A stretch of 64,000 nucleotides of DNA from Pseudogymnoascus destructans (Eukaryota > Ascomycota > Leotiomycetes > Thelebolales > Thelebolaceae): NCBI RefSeq assembly GCF_001641265.1, contig NW_020167538.1:62001-126000 (forward strand), read 5' to 3'. Positions 11,253 to 22,400 of the stretch are shown here, piece by piece. The translations under genes were made by a program, and so were the position numbers. The notes below the pieces were generated by a model. That model was not told where the DNA came from. It worked only from the letters and a program-made list of their open reading frames with translations, and made no database searches. Position 1 is the first letter of the stretch; every line of letters begins with the position of its first letter.

Positions 11253-12289
11253 ATGGATAGACTCTACCAAAGTAAGCCGCAAACTCCGTACACTCGCAGC
11301 TCTGTCTGTGTAGGAAACATGCTGACCCCCGCCCAGTCAACCCCTTCGCCAAGCGCGAGACCCATGAGGCCCAGACGATTTTCTGGTATAAGATCTTTAC
11401 CACCTTGTCATGGCTCCTCGCCGTCGTCTCCAGCGTCTACTACACCTTCCACGCGCCGCACGATGATGTTACCAAGCAGCGAACGATCTGGGGCCAGAAC
11501 AGACACCACGCCACCGCCTTTGCCCTCAACTCGTCCATTGCATCCATCTACTGGTAGGCTCGTCAGATATCTCTGCTTGAAGTATCATATCGCTAACGAA
11601 TTCCAGGATCGTGCTCTTCGTCCTTCAAGGTGGTTACATCTGGCACCTGTTCTCCCCCAACGCCGACCATGTCCAGGCCGCAGCCGCAGTGGGCAGCCAC
11701 TTCATTTTCAACAACCTCCTCCACTTCGCCTTCGTCATGCTCTTCGTTCGATCCCACTTCGTCTGGGCTGAGCTGATCCTCATCATCAACTTCTTCAACC
11801 TATCGTCGCTCTACTTCCGCCACCCTACCTCGCCTCGCTTTGTCCACCTCCCAGCCGTCTCAGGACCCCTGGCTTGGGCATTCGTTGCTTTGTACTGGAA
11901 CGGAGCTATTGCTTTCAACGCGGAGGGTCTGATCGGACGCATCCTTGCCAACGTCGCTATCTGGGGTATCCTTGTCTACGGACTCTTCTTCCTCGTCGCC
12001 TTCAAGGTTAGTATCCCGAGCAGCACCCTCCAAAATAGCTATACTAATACCATCACAGGACTACACCATGGGCTTCTCCCTCAGTGTCCTCAGCGCCTCC
12101 CTCGGTGTCGGCCAATTCCTCCGCCAAGCCATCGCCTTCCAGTGGATCTTCGCCTTCACCATCATGGCCACCCTCTTCGTCGCCACCTTCGTCGTCACCT
12201 TCCCCAAGATCTTCGGCGGCCGCTTCACCAGAGGCGAGGCTGTCGTTGCCGAGGACCAGGAGAGAGCTCCTCTCTTGGAGGACAACTAA
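11253..12289 (+). CDS. DUF1774-type multi-pass membrane protein
   Basis: Four exons: 11253-11271, 11337-11553, 11607-12006 and 12059-12289. They give 288 residues. All introns are 52-65 bp with GT-AG ends, and the first exon encodes only MDRLYQ plus one base. The spliced start (INPFAKRE) is typical of this fungal family. About seven hydrophobic helices can be counted, among them IFTTLSWLLAVVSSVYY, IVLFVLQGGYIWHLF, FNNLLHFAFVMLFV and WIFAFTIMATLFVATFVV. Between helices 1 and 2 lies a polar segment with RHHATAFALNSSIASIYW. The C-terminus is acidic (EDQERAPLLEDN). The family is fungal and of unknown function; a transport or channel role is only a guess. Confidence 0.8.
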
Positions 12290-13053
12290 ACGACTCTGTC
12301 TGGAGGACGGATAATCCCCGTGTGTCAATGCCACAAGGCTGCGGAGAGGATTTATGGATTTGTGGTCTATATGGTCAGTTACGAGTGCTACGCTTTTGAT
12401 GTTTTATTGTTGGGATTAGATCACATACGCGCTCATTTTTTGGATGAACTTAATATTCCGCTCTTGCGATGGATGGATGGATGGATGACTGCTCGTTCTT
12501 AGTTTCCGTTGGATTTTAGTTTGGAATTTGTCTAGGAGTTTTTTAAGGACGTCGTAAGGATTTATTCGAGCAGATTGACCCAGAATACAAATTGAGCAAT
12601 ATGGAACTTACGTATCTTTAATCTCTGTTCTAGCTTAATTTAAATAAATATAAATATGTTTTGTCTCGTTTTATTGAAATCGTGTTTGCTCGTTACGTGG
12701 TTTGGCAATGTAGATGGAGTTGCACTAGGCCTAGAAGAAGCATTATTGTTGATTTTGTGTCCTACCTAGGTGGTGGGGAGGAGAGTTATGTTGCCACCGG
12801 GAGCTTCGTAACAGAGTTGAACCGTCATTCCATCGCTCTCCTCTTTTTTGAGTGATTCGGGGTTGGGGGTCTCTCATCGTTATGGGTAAAGTAAGAGGCC
12901 CTGTCGTCCCATTGTCCATTAGTCGGAGTTTAAGTAGGGGCGTGAGGGTCTGAGGTAGAGGTAATTAGGGGTATATCGTCGTCGTTAGGTTGTGTAGGTA
13001 AGAGGTGTTAGAGACATCGTGGGCCTTTGAGGATACGGATGTCTCGTAGGTTC
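12290..13053. other. intergenic between DUF1774 gene and transposon block
   Basis: About 760 bp. It holds the 3' UTR of the DUF1774 gene, a short ATGG repeat (about 12470-12487) and an AT-rich stretch at 12590-12660. The last 200 bp before 13053 have no similarity that I can see to the LTR at 15.5-15.97 kb, so the 3' LTR of element A is missing rather than hidden here. Confidence 0.45.
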
Positions 13054-15012
13054 TCATTCGGTCTGAGCTATGTTCTTGTGCTCTTGTTTGGCTTCGTGGT
13101 ATGCTTGCTGCTCTGTATCGAAGCTCATTCTTGGTTCATAGCCCTTGTTCGCAAAAAACGCACTTGTCTTGGTTGCATCTGATGGCAAACTGTTGGCAGC
13201 AAACTCCGCCATGCACAAGTATGAAACCCAATTGTCTTGAAGATAGTTCACATGAGCTCGCAAGTAGCGTTCGAGCTCTGCATTGAATCGCTCAGTCTGT
13301 CCATCTGTTTCTGGGTGGAAGGCAGTTGAAAGTTTGGCCGAAATTTTCCAAATTTTGCAGAGCAAACTCCAGACTTCTGCAATGAACTGAGGACCTCTGT
13401 CTGATATTATCGAGTTTGGTAGACCATGGTGCTTCCATACATGTCGAAGTAAGAGCTGTGCTGTAGCTTCTGCAGTAGTCCCTTCTTGCCCAGCGAAACA
13501 CGGAATGAAATGTCTTTCTTTCGTCAACCTGCATGCAACAACCAAGATAGCATTGTTCCCTTCACAGAGTGGTAATCCTGTCACGAAATCCATTGATATA
13601 TCCATCCATGGTCGACTGTCAATAGGGATTGGTTGTAGAAGTCCATTGTAGGAATCTCGAGATGGTTTTGATCTTCGACAACTATGGCAGTTTTTGATAT
13701 ATCGAATTATTGTTTTGTCCATGTTTGGCCAGTAATAGTGCTGTTTCATGACTCGCAGCATCTTTCCAGCTCCTGGATGTCCCATAGAAGGTTGTTCATG
13801 AACTTCTCTCAACAAGTCCACCTGAATGGTTTCTGGCACCCAAACTCGATTTTGATATTCTAGCATGCCGTTTTTGAGTTCGCAATAAGCCAATGCAACC
13901 TCTTTGCTTGTTCGATTACCATTCTCAAGCTTCTGTAGTGTAGCCTTGCAGAATTTGTCTTCCAGTTGAGACTTTTGGATTTTCTCAAGAATTGTCATTT
14001 CTCTGATATGAGTTTCCACTGGAGCTAGCTGAGCTGTTTGGCCTTGTTCTTTGAGTTTCTGAATGTCTGGATGTAGCCTCGAAGGTGGTAGCAACACCTG
14101 AAGCTGTTGCTTTTGTTGATCATCCTCATCATTGCCTTCTGGTCTGTCACCAGGCCTTCGAGTCAAAGCATCTGCTTTTCCATTTTGCTTCCCAGGCCTA
14201 TAGATGATCTGGAAGTTGTATCGAGAGAGGAATTCAGCCCATCGAGCTTGTCTTCTTGTCAGCTTCTTGGTGGACATGAAGTATTCCAAGCTTTTGTGAT
14301 CAGACAAGACTTGGACTGGAAAATCTGTCCCTTCAAGTTCTGGTCTCCATGCTTCGAAACATGTGATGATTGCAAGCAATTCCTTGTCATATATCTCGTA
14401 ATTGCATTCTGCAGGTGCTAGCTTTTTCGAGAAGTATGCAACTGGATGTAGAACCCCTTGATCATCTTTTTGTGACAAGACTCCTGATGAGATGAAGTCT
14501 GAGGAATCTGCTTCGACATAGGCTGTCTTGTTTCTATCGAAATGCCTCAAGACAGGAGCTTCTGTGACTGTTTGTTTCAACAGCTCGAATGCAGTTTGGC
14601 ATGCATGAGTCCATTCGAATATCTGATCCTTTCTGGTAAGGTTCACCAATGGCCTCATGATGCTGGAGTAATTTCGGATGAACCTTCGATAGAAATTGCA
14701 GAATCCAATGAAAGCTTGCATATCCCTGAGCGATTTTGGAGTTCGCCATTCCAATATAGTAGAAACCTTTGCAGGGTCCATGCGAATGCCATTGACTCCC
14801 ACGATGAGTCCTAGGAATTTGGTTTCTTGGACGAAAAACTCACATTTTGAGATATCTGCTTGCAGTCCAGCTTCTCGAAGCTTCTGTAGGACTTTCCTTA
14901 TGTGCTCTGTATGCTCCGCTCGAGTAGCACTGTAGATAAGAATGTCATCCATGTATGCAGTGACGAATTGGTTGAGGTAATCCATGAGGGTTTCATTCAT
15001 GTACCTCTGGAA
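13054..15012 (-). pseudogene. element A pol fragment: RT (C-terminal part), RNase H, integrase
   Basis: An open frame of about 650 codons starting inside reverse transcriptase at FQRYMNETLMDYL. It contains the catalytic YMDD of RT in FVTAYMDDILIYS, the RT/RNase H connection (FIGFCNFYRRFI), and RNase H with VEADSSDF and LSDHKSLEYF. The integrase has an HHCC zinc finger (HEQPSMGHPGAGK, CHSCRRSK) and a DDE core (MDISMDFVTGL, IISDRGPQF, HPETDGQTERFNAELERYL). It stops soon after the core with no chromodomain. The frame is undamaged, but the first part of RT and the protease are absent because of the junction with gag. Confidence 0.85.
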
Positions 15013-15434
15013 TGTTGCTCTGTGATTTGTTGCTCGTTGCTCTGGATCAGTTCCTGTAACTGGAGAATGGCATCATCCTTTTCAGCCAGTATCGAATTTG
15101 AGTCCTCTGCTAGGGCCAAATAGTCCCGAAGAATGTTCTTGTGCAAAGTCCATGCCATTTTCTGGTTGGCGACAGATAGTTTCTGGAATTCGTCAAAGGT
15201 TTCAACATTCCATTCAGCCTTTTCATGTCGATTTGCAAGTATAGATTCATGTCTCTCTTGAGCTGTTTTGCCCAGAGTGTGAAGGAAGGTTTTGGATTTG
15301 AAATTAGGATCATGAAGTTCATTGGTTTGGTTTGCAGAGCTTGGAATTGATGCTCCTTCTGCCAGGGATTCCTGGTCTTGTTCTGGATCATTTCGAGCTG
15401 CCATTGCAGCTTTTTCTTCAGCTGTATAAGCCAT
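15013..15434 (-). pseudogene. element A gag N-terminal fragment
   Basis: Begins at ATG 15434 (MAYTAEEKAAMAARNDPEQ) and encodes about 140 residues rich in charged residues, ending in a likely coiled coil (SNSILAEKDDAILQLQELIQ). The frame runs out a few codons past the junction with the RT fragment, in a different frame from it. Capsid-like and zinc-knuckle sequences expected in a complete gag are not present. The assignment rests on position just inside the LTR and upstream of pol, not on a recognised domain. Confidence 0.55.
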
Positions 15435-15499
15435 AGCGAGTTGCTATTTCAATTTCGGTTTATATCGTCAAGTCAGACACATATTGCCAAAGGCCCTAT

Positions 15500-15965
15500 T
15501 GTGCAGTTGTTGGCCGTAGGAGCCACTCGAGAGGAGCGCACTTCCCTCACAGTTATATCCTTGTCGAGGGAGCGTTGTAAAAGGTCTGACTTGCGAAGGT
15601 GGTGTGTGTGTGTTGAGCTGACTGTTGAAAGCCAACTTTGAGGGGTTGCCTGGAGATCGTCCTGGAATCGACTTCAGGATAAGGTTTCTGGTTCTGGGGT
15701 TTTCAAAGAGTGGATTTCGATTTCGATTTCAGAAGAGGGTTCAGCTCAAAGAGCAGGAAAAGAGGTATAAGAGAGATTGAGTTTTATGTCACGGTTCACT
15801 CGAGCAGTGGCTCGATCTATATACAGCTATTGTGGAGTGAATTCTCTTTAGCGAGACCAGTTCTGAGAATTCACTCCACAACTGAAAACTTCGCTCCAAC
15901 CCCGGAAAGCTCCCCACACCCCTGAACCCCCACTCGAGCTGCAAGGCGCACTTGATATCGTAACA
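15500..15965 (-). repeat. element A 5' LTR (inner edge uncertain)
   Basis: Read on the minus strand, the outer end is TGTTACGATATC at 15965 and there is a TATA-like TGTATATAGATC near 15815-15826. The inner edge is uncertain; a CA-ending candidate is at 15500. Just upstream of the TATA box lies a perfect 17-bp inverted repeat (15830-15846 and 15865-15881). No second copy of this LTR exists in the window. Confidence 0.5.
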
Positions 15966-16471
15966 CTAAGCACTCGTTCTGATAATATTCGGTGAAACAT
16001 CATGTATTTATAGGATTAGCTGATTTAGTCTTCGTTCTAGAGGTATACTAGTTTCTCAAAGGAGTGTAAGAGGTACGCTTTCTAGAGGCACTAGATGGCA
16101 GTTTATCTAATGGATTGCCATTGGCGTTAGGCTATGTGATCATAGGAGGGGCGAAATGCCATAAGGGCCTTAAGTTCGTTTATAGAGTGTAGGGTGATGG
16201 CTGGTTGGTCTAAGACCTGTTGCTATATTGTTATAACATGTGCCTAAATCGTTTAGGCTATAGAGCACCATATCTAGATGTGGTCTGTGGTAAAGTCGTA
16301 GTTATAGATAGGGCATATGGTAAGTGGTATTAGTAGCTAGTTAAAAGTGATTTCCCTCTCTGTACTTTATTATAGAGGAGGTGCCATAATAGGTCACTAG
16401 CTTTGTTACAGCTGTGGTCATTACAGACTGATTTCCAAAGTGATGAGGCAGAATATGATATTCCTGTTTAG
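15966..16471. other. AT-rich non-coding sequence between elements A and B
   Basis: About 500 bp rich in TA and AT steps with frequent stops in all frames. It resembles decayed repeat sequence. No similarity to the other elements in the window is evident. Confidence 0.4.
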
Positions 16472-16870
16472 TGTAACGCTGACTTCTAAACGATAGAAGA
16501 CACAGAGGTTTCTTGCGTAAGGTTGACTTGACAGAGGAGGCAGGGGATTAGACACAAAGGCTTTTTCAAGTAACATGTTACAGTATTGTAAAGAATACTA
16601 TATTGAGTTGAGCACGAAGCTCCTATCTAAGGAAATACTATCTACTTATATAGTGGCGTCGTGCCTCATGGGTAATCTGGATAGTTGGCGGATAGCTAGA
16701 TATTCAGGATAGTTCGTGGATAGCTCAACTATCCAATATCCACTAGTTTCTGCAACTATCCATTAGCCCTGTCACATGGCAGCCTACCCCGCTTGACCCC
16801 TGTGACTCACATGTCACGTTACTAGGCCCTGGCCCTGTAACCATGATGTCATGTTACTGTAGCCGTAACA
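16472..16870 (-). repeat. element B 3' LTR
   Basis: 399 bp. On the plus strand it begins TGTAACGCTGAC and ends GTAGCCGTAACA, so on the element strand it is TG...CA. Bases 16472-16661 match 22401-22594 of the other LTR almost exactly. The TATA box on the minus strand is at 16645-16652. From 16662 on (the U3 half) it shares nothing evident with the partner LTR and has its own short repeats (GGATAG/CTATCC units). Confidence 0.8.
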
Positions 16871-16979
16871 CTAGGTCCTCCTCCAAAAGGCCTAGTCCCT
16901 TAGGTCTTGCTGATTAAGGAATCACTTACTTAAGTAGGGTGATGCCCACTTAATTGCCGAGCAGGTTGCGCTGCTTACC

Positions 16980-17540
16980 ATGTCTTCTAGTAGACACATA
17001 AAAATCAAAGAACGTCATCTTCTTGCAGACCGTATTGAAAAGAATGGCAACCTAATGTCGCCATGTTCCAGCTGTCTTCACAACAATCGATTCTGTATTG
17101 TTGTTGCTGGTAGTCATCGTTGTAGTGAATGTACTCATCGCAATTCCAAATGCAACGCTTGCGCCCCTTCTCCAACTGATTGGGAGAAGCTTCGAAAAGA
17201 AGAAGAGCGTCTTGAGGTAGAAGAGGAAGCGGCGGCATCTCAGGAGCGAGAGGCTCACCTCTGCGCTCAAGAAGCATATGCCCGTCGCATGCGTCTTCAC
17301 AAACAGCAGAAGGCTCTCAAAACCCGTGGTGTTGAGATGCTGCGTCGTGGTCTGAAATCTTTGGACGAATTGGATGAAGCAGAGGAGAAGGAGTGTAGGG
17401 AGGCAGAGGTCAAAGGGACTCTCTTGCACAGCCCTTCTACTGCCGTTTCCGAGGGTGCTGCCCCTGGCCAGGACCTTTTCGTGGCCCTGTCTCCTGGCTT
17501 CTTTGATCGTTGGGTGTCGACGGCGAAACACCTCCAGTAG
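16980..17540 (+). CDS. antisense Zn2Cys6-like/coiled-coil protein of element B
   Basis: 186 residues from ATG 16980, encoded opposite to gag-pol, starting 109 bp inside the 3' LTR. Residues 29-58 hold six cysteines spaced CX2CX6CX8CX2CX6C, within the range of fungal Zn2Cys6 binuclear clusters. Then comes a DWEKLRKEEERLEVEEE coiled coil of about 75 residues, the block TRGVEMLRRGLKSLDELDEA and a tail SPGFFDRW. The related frame in element D (33672-34199) has the same order: DW.KL, TRG..MLRRGLK.LDELD and SP...D.W. Substitutions between the two are mainly K/R, D/E and S/T. The frame is open although the opposite-strand pol is broken. A DNA- or RNA-binding accessory factor is plausible but inferred. 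The family is not one I can name. Confidence 0.6.
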   Translation: MSSSRHIKIKERHLLADRIEKNGNLMSPCSSCLHNNRFCIVVAGSHRCSECTHRNSKCNACAPSPTDWEKLRKEEERLEVEEEAAASQEREAHLCAQEAYARRMRLHKQQKALKTRGVEMLRRGLKSLDELDEAEEKECREAEVKGTLLHSPSTAVSEGAAPGQDLFVALSPGFFDRWVSTAKHLQ

Positions 17541-17559
17541 CTCTGGACACCTAAGGTTT

Positions 17560-20500
17560 CTGACCGTTTCCCATGAATTGTCCGTAGGTTCATAACCCTT
17601 CCATTTTATCAAAAACTCTTCTTTGCGTCCTACTAACCTTCTGTCTAGGATCGCTTCGACTTCGTATTCAACAATCTCATTCTCTGGTTGAAGTTCTGTA
17701 TCGGTCGCAATTGGGGTATTTCCTCTTGCTGGTTCCAGTAGTGAGACATGAAATACCGGGTGTAGTCTAGACTTCTTGGGTAGCTGCAGTCTGTAATTAA
17801 CTGAGCTGACTTTGTTCAATATTTTGAATGGTCACAATTTCTTGAAGTCCAACTTTGTACTTGGTCGTTTCGTTTTGATGTGTTTCCGGAGTAGATATAC
17901 TTTATCCCCCTCCTTGAAGGCAGGTTCCATACTGCGCTTCTTGTTTGCATACACGGCAGATCGTTCATTTAAGAATTGGATGTCTGTCGCGAGTTGTTCA
18001 TGGAACGATTTGAGTTGTTCCACGGCGATCATAGTTTGTTCTGCTCTTGATTTATCTGGTCGTGGTTGTCTATATGTCTCTGGCTGATAGCCGTAATTGG
18101 CAAAGAACGGTGAGACTTTTGTTGCTTCGGTCATCGCGCTGTTATATGCGAACTGTGCGATGGGTAATATCTGAACCCAATTGTCTTGTTGGTGGTTGAC
18201 ATAACTCCGTAGGTATTGTTCAAGGGTTTGATTCAGTCTTTCTGTTTGACCGTCTGTTTGGGGATGGAAAGCTGTTGATAGCTTATGATTTGTTCCCAAA
18301 AGCGCCATTAAAGATTTCCAACATTTCGAAGTAAAAAGCTTGTCTCTGTCTGAGATGATTTCTTCCAGTAATCCGTGATCGGCTAATATGACTCGAAGGA
18401 AGGTGTATGCGAGTGCTTCAGCATCGCTAGCTTCTAAATATGGCACAAATATTCCATATTTCGTGAGTCTTTCTGTAATAACCAGGATAGCATCAAATAC
18501 TACTCCTGTTAAGGGGTCCCGAGAGGGTGGTAGCTTGACAATGAAGTCCAAAGCTATAGATTTCCACGCTCCTGTTGGTACTGGAGTCAATTTCAGCTGT
18601 CCATATGGCAAGTGCCTATTGGATTTTGATTTGCTGCAAATGTCGCACTCTCTTACTACCGTTTCTACCTGCTTCCTCATACCTGAGAAGTAGTAGTGTC
18701 GGGTGATTCGTTCAAAGGTGCGTGTTACTCCCTGATGGCCGTGTGCTGGTAGCGAGTGTTGTTCTTGCACTAGCGGGCATCTCATTTTGTTTGGGACATA
18801 CACTAATCCTTTGAATCGGATCAATCCTTGTTCATCGATGGCGAAGTCGCCTTCAGTTTTTTTGAAGACTCACTTTGCACATTCTTCTGTTGCATAAGCT
18901 TTCTTGAGTCTTTCTTCCAACTCCGAGTTCTCCACAGTGGAAATCATGGCTAGCAACTCGTTGTATTGCATTCCTGCATCTGTCTTCTTCAATCTCTAGG
19001 TCTTTCCTCTTTAGGGCTGATGTAGTCAGTCCTTCTGCTAAGAGCATCAGCTCTTGCGTTCTCAGAGCCCTTGCGATATGTAATTCTGAAGTTGTAGGCT
19101 GCAAGTGTCTCTGCCCATGGGACTTGTCTGCGGTTTAAAACCTTAGTTGTGGTGAAGTATATGAGATTCTTATGATCCGTCCATACCTGTACTGGGTAGG
19201 TCAATCCTTCAAGATATACTCGCCATTGCTCAAAAGCAACGACAATAGCTATCAGCTCCTTGTCGTGGATGTCATAGTTGAGCTTCGCAGGTGACAGTTT
19301 TCTAGAGTAATATGCAACTGGCTTAAGCTTCTCATCCTTGTCTGGCTGACTTAGACAGGCTCCAATCGCGAAGTCAGAGGAGTCCGTTTCGAGGATAATC
19401 CTCTTTGCAGGGTCGAATGTGACTAGGATAGGTGCTTCTGTGAACTTCGTCTTAAGTTCCTGAAAAGCAGCCTCTGCCTTGCTTGTCCATTCGAACGTAA
19501 GGTCTTTTCTTGTAAGCTCTGTAAGTGGTTGAGCTACCTTGGAATATCCCATAATAAACCTCCGGTAGAAGTTGGCGAAGCCTAAGAAGGCTTGTACTTC
19601 TTTGACCATGGTTGGTGTTGGCCATTCCAACACTACTGTGACCTTTGCTTGGTCCATTTTAATGCCATGCATTAACAATGTAGCCTAGGAATTCTACTTG
19701 ATCCTTGTGGAATTCGCATTTTTCTGGCTTGAGGAGTAACCGATGCTCCTTTAACTTCTGTAATACCTTCCGAACATGACCAATGTGTTCCGTTGGGTCT
19801 CCTGAGTAGACTAAGATATCGTCTAGGTGACGATAACAAACACATCCAAGTATTCATGGAGAGCTGCATTCATGAGCCTCTGCATGGATGCTGGTGCATT
19901 TATTAGACCAAAGGGCATAACCAAGTATTCAAACAAGCCATAGCGGGTGCGGAATGCTGTTTTCCACTCATCCCCTTTCTTGATTCAAATCAGGTTATAG
20001 GCGCTTCTGAGGTCCAGCTTGGTAAATATCTTGGCTCCCGGTCGTGTAGTTCGTTTATCAAAGGTAAAGCATATCTATCTTTGATAGTGACATTATTCGT
20101 TCCTCGATAGTCCATGCAGAGTCTTAGCTTCTTGTCCTTCTTTGGCACAAATAGTATTGGACTTCCTGCTGGTGATGTCAATGGTCTAATGAACCGTTTT
20201 GCGAGGTTCTCGTCAATGTATTCCTTCAGTACGTCTAGCTCTGCTGCTGACATCTGATATATTGGTCCGAACGGTGGACTCTTTCCTTCCATGATAGGTA
20301 TCTCATGATCCCATGGTTGGTGCTTAGGAAGCGCCTCTTCGTTAGGGCTTTCCTGGAATAACTGCTCGTATTCCTTATACTCCACTGGTATTTGCATCAG
20401 TGAGGATGCCTGGGCTAGGTCATCAGACTTGGTGGTCGCACATAACTCCTTCCGGTCTTTGGAGGTTTTCTCCTTCTGAGGCATGTCTGTTCGTTGTTCA

Positions 20501-20880
20501 CATGCGCATTGGCTCATCACAACTTTCTCATTCCGCCAGTCGATCTGGGGTTGTGTTTCTTGAGCCATGGTACACCAAGTATGCATGCATGATTGTCCAT
20601 GTGCACAATATCAAACTGTATCGTTTCCTGTCCGCATAGCATGACCGTCTCGTGGGTCACCATTCCATTGTTAGTTGAGATGGGCTCTCCATCTACAACC
20701 ATTAATGGGTATGGATCGGTCTTCAGTTGCATCCTGAACCTGTGTGTGTCTGCTACTTTCTTTGTCATAAAGTTGCCCGTTGCTCCTGAGTCTATCATAG
20801 CTCGGAGGTGTTGCTGTTGTATCTTAGCAACCACATATAGCTGCATGCCACCCATTGTGGCGCATAGCTGGTTCGTACTA
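17560..20880 (-). pseudogene. element B pol: protease, RT, RNase H, integrase, chromodomain (broken)
   Basis: Pieces in several frames can be followed in order. Protease is at 20855-20517 (MIDSGATGNFMTKK, ILGVPWLKKHNP). RT starts at about 20380 (ENLAKRFIRPLTSPAGSPIL, DYRGTNNVTIKDRYALPL) and is broken between 19990 and 19680. The RNase H part is at 19678-18989 (LETDSSDFAIGACL). Integrase is at 18824-17832 (HHCC finger, IISDRDKLFT, HPQTDGQTERLNQTLEQYL). The chromodomain is at about 17700-17600 (YEVEAILDRRLVGRKEEFLI). At least four frame changes separate these blocks, so no full polyprotein can be made. Confidence 0.85.
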
Positions 20881-20923
20881 GGCCTCTTTGTGTCGCTCGC
20901 CAGTGGCCTACTGCCGAGGACTC

Positions 20924-22353
20924 CTAGTTTTTTGAATCGTCTGAGGAATAACCGTCTGAGGAAAATCCATCATGTTCACCATATTCTAATGGTCGTAGAA
21001 CTGGTACCCTTTCTCTTCTTCGTTCTGCTTCATGGCGTAGGCGTTCATGTGCTTCTAACACTCGTGTTCCCCTTTCTTCTCTTGGGATGCTTTCCTGCTG
21101 GTGAGGGTATTCTGGTCGGCACCTCACTGTGCGAACTGCAACCTCCCAGTATTGTGTAGTGTCCTGCCAGCTCATTGGTGGCTTGGGCACAGGAATTCTT
21201 AAGCATGGCTTCCTTGAAGGTTCTTACTGCTCCTGGCAGTTGTTCCTTGAAGAGAGTCTTACTTGCTGTCTTCTCAAATGCTTGTAACCAGTGCTTTTGA
21301 GAGCTAGTGAGCTCCTTGTCATCATTCTTGTCTTCTCTGTTTGACAAGTGGAATTCCTCGAGATCCTGAGTAGTAATACTCCAGTTCTCTTTTTCCTTCA
21401 ACGTGGCACATAGGTGTCCTCGCAGGGCCTTGCACCCGCCTTGACCTTGCCAAGTAGCGTTAAGCTGTTTGCCATACTTTCGTCCTCCATTCCCTTTCTT
21501 TGACTGTCTGCAGTTTCGCGCTATGTGTCCAGGCTTATTGCAGTTGAAACAGAGCCATTCTTGGAACTGTCGCTCCTTGTTGGGATTGTGGGGTTTGCCA
21601 TTAGGCTTGAAAGTAGCGTCGAATTCCATAGGTTGGGGCCAATGACTCTTTGTCTTCTCTTCTGAGTCCAGTGTTGACTAGGTTGTCCCCCTTTCTTCTC
21701 AAGTTGCCATTCGTAGTGACGATTGTCGATCTTCTGAGCCAATTCAATCATCTCTCTAAGGTCATCTGGTTTGTCAGACCTTGAGATTTCGTCCTTCACA
21801 TGGTCTTTTAGACCTGCGTAGAATTGGTCACAGATAGCCTCGTCTCCCCAGTTGGTGAGTGTTGCATGCTGTTGAAACTCAGCGGTGTATGCAACTGCTG
21901 ACCCTCTCTGCTTCAGAGCCTGGAGTGCCCTGACTGTATTTCGTCGTTCATCAATGTCTCCAAAGTTTGCCTTAAGCGTTTTGAGGAATCCGTTCCAAGA
22001 TACAAAAATTTCCTTTGTTCCTTGACTAGCTAAGGTGTTGCATTTTCCGTCGGGTGTTCGATGATTAATGTAGTCGGCGAGGTAGTTAGAGATCCATTCT
22101 GAGGCTGGTCCTCGAAAGAGTGCCACAGCCCATAGGACCTGTTCCACTTCTTTGTTGAAGTGTTTGGCGTTAAACGCCATCCATAGCTCCGTCTGGATGA
22201 TGAAGCTCTTAAGCTTCTTGCGGTCCCCATGAAAGTTGTCTGGGAATGCAATCTTCAACTTGTCCGAAGGGTTAGCCTGTGGGGCTTCGAGGGTAGGTTA
22301 ATTAGCAACCTTCCCCTTCAATCCAACGTTTGATCCACTATAGTCTCCAGCCA
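20924..22353 (-). pseudogene. element B gag with zinc knuckle (broken)
   Basis: Gag starts at ATG 22353, 48 bp inside the 5' LTR, but meets a TAA after 18 codons. The main gag block is in the frame 22258-21521 (FPDNFHGDRKKLKSFIIQTE, GPASEWISNYLADY, QFYAGLKDHVKDEI). The nucleocapsid zinc knuckle CFNCNKPGHIARNC is in another frame at about 21560-21510. The leader sequence after the LTR (CTTTGAGCACCACTTCTACG) is shared with element D. Confidence 0.8.
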
Positions 22354-22400
22354 TGTTGCTTTGTGTGTAAGTCGGTACCTCGTAGAAGTGGTGCTCAAAG

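Larger units (their letters stand above)
13054..15965 (-). mobile_element. element A: internally deleted Ty3/gypsy retrotransposon
   Basis: A minus-strand LTR retrotransposon remnant. From its 5' end (right side) it has a probable LTR, a short leader, the gag N-terminus and then, after a deletion junction near 15013, the polymerase from the middle of reverse transcriptase to the end of integrase. Zinc knuckle, protease and the first half of reverse transcriptase are missing, as is the 3' LTR. The family is not that of B, C or D: its integrase and RNase H sequences differ strongly. There is no chromodomain in what remains. It cannot be autonomous. Confidence 0.85.

Noticed and set aside
12961..13053. 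Possible 3' LTR of element A
   Set aside because: No match to the LTR at 15.5-15.97 kb and no TG...CA ends.
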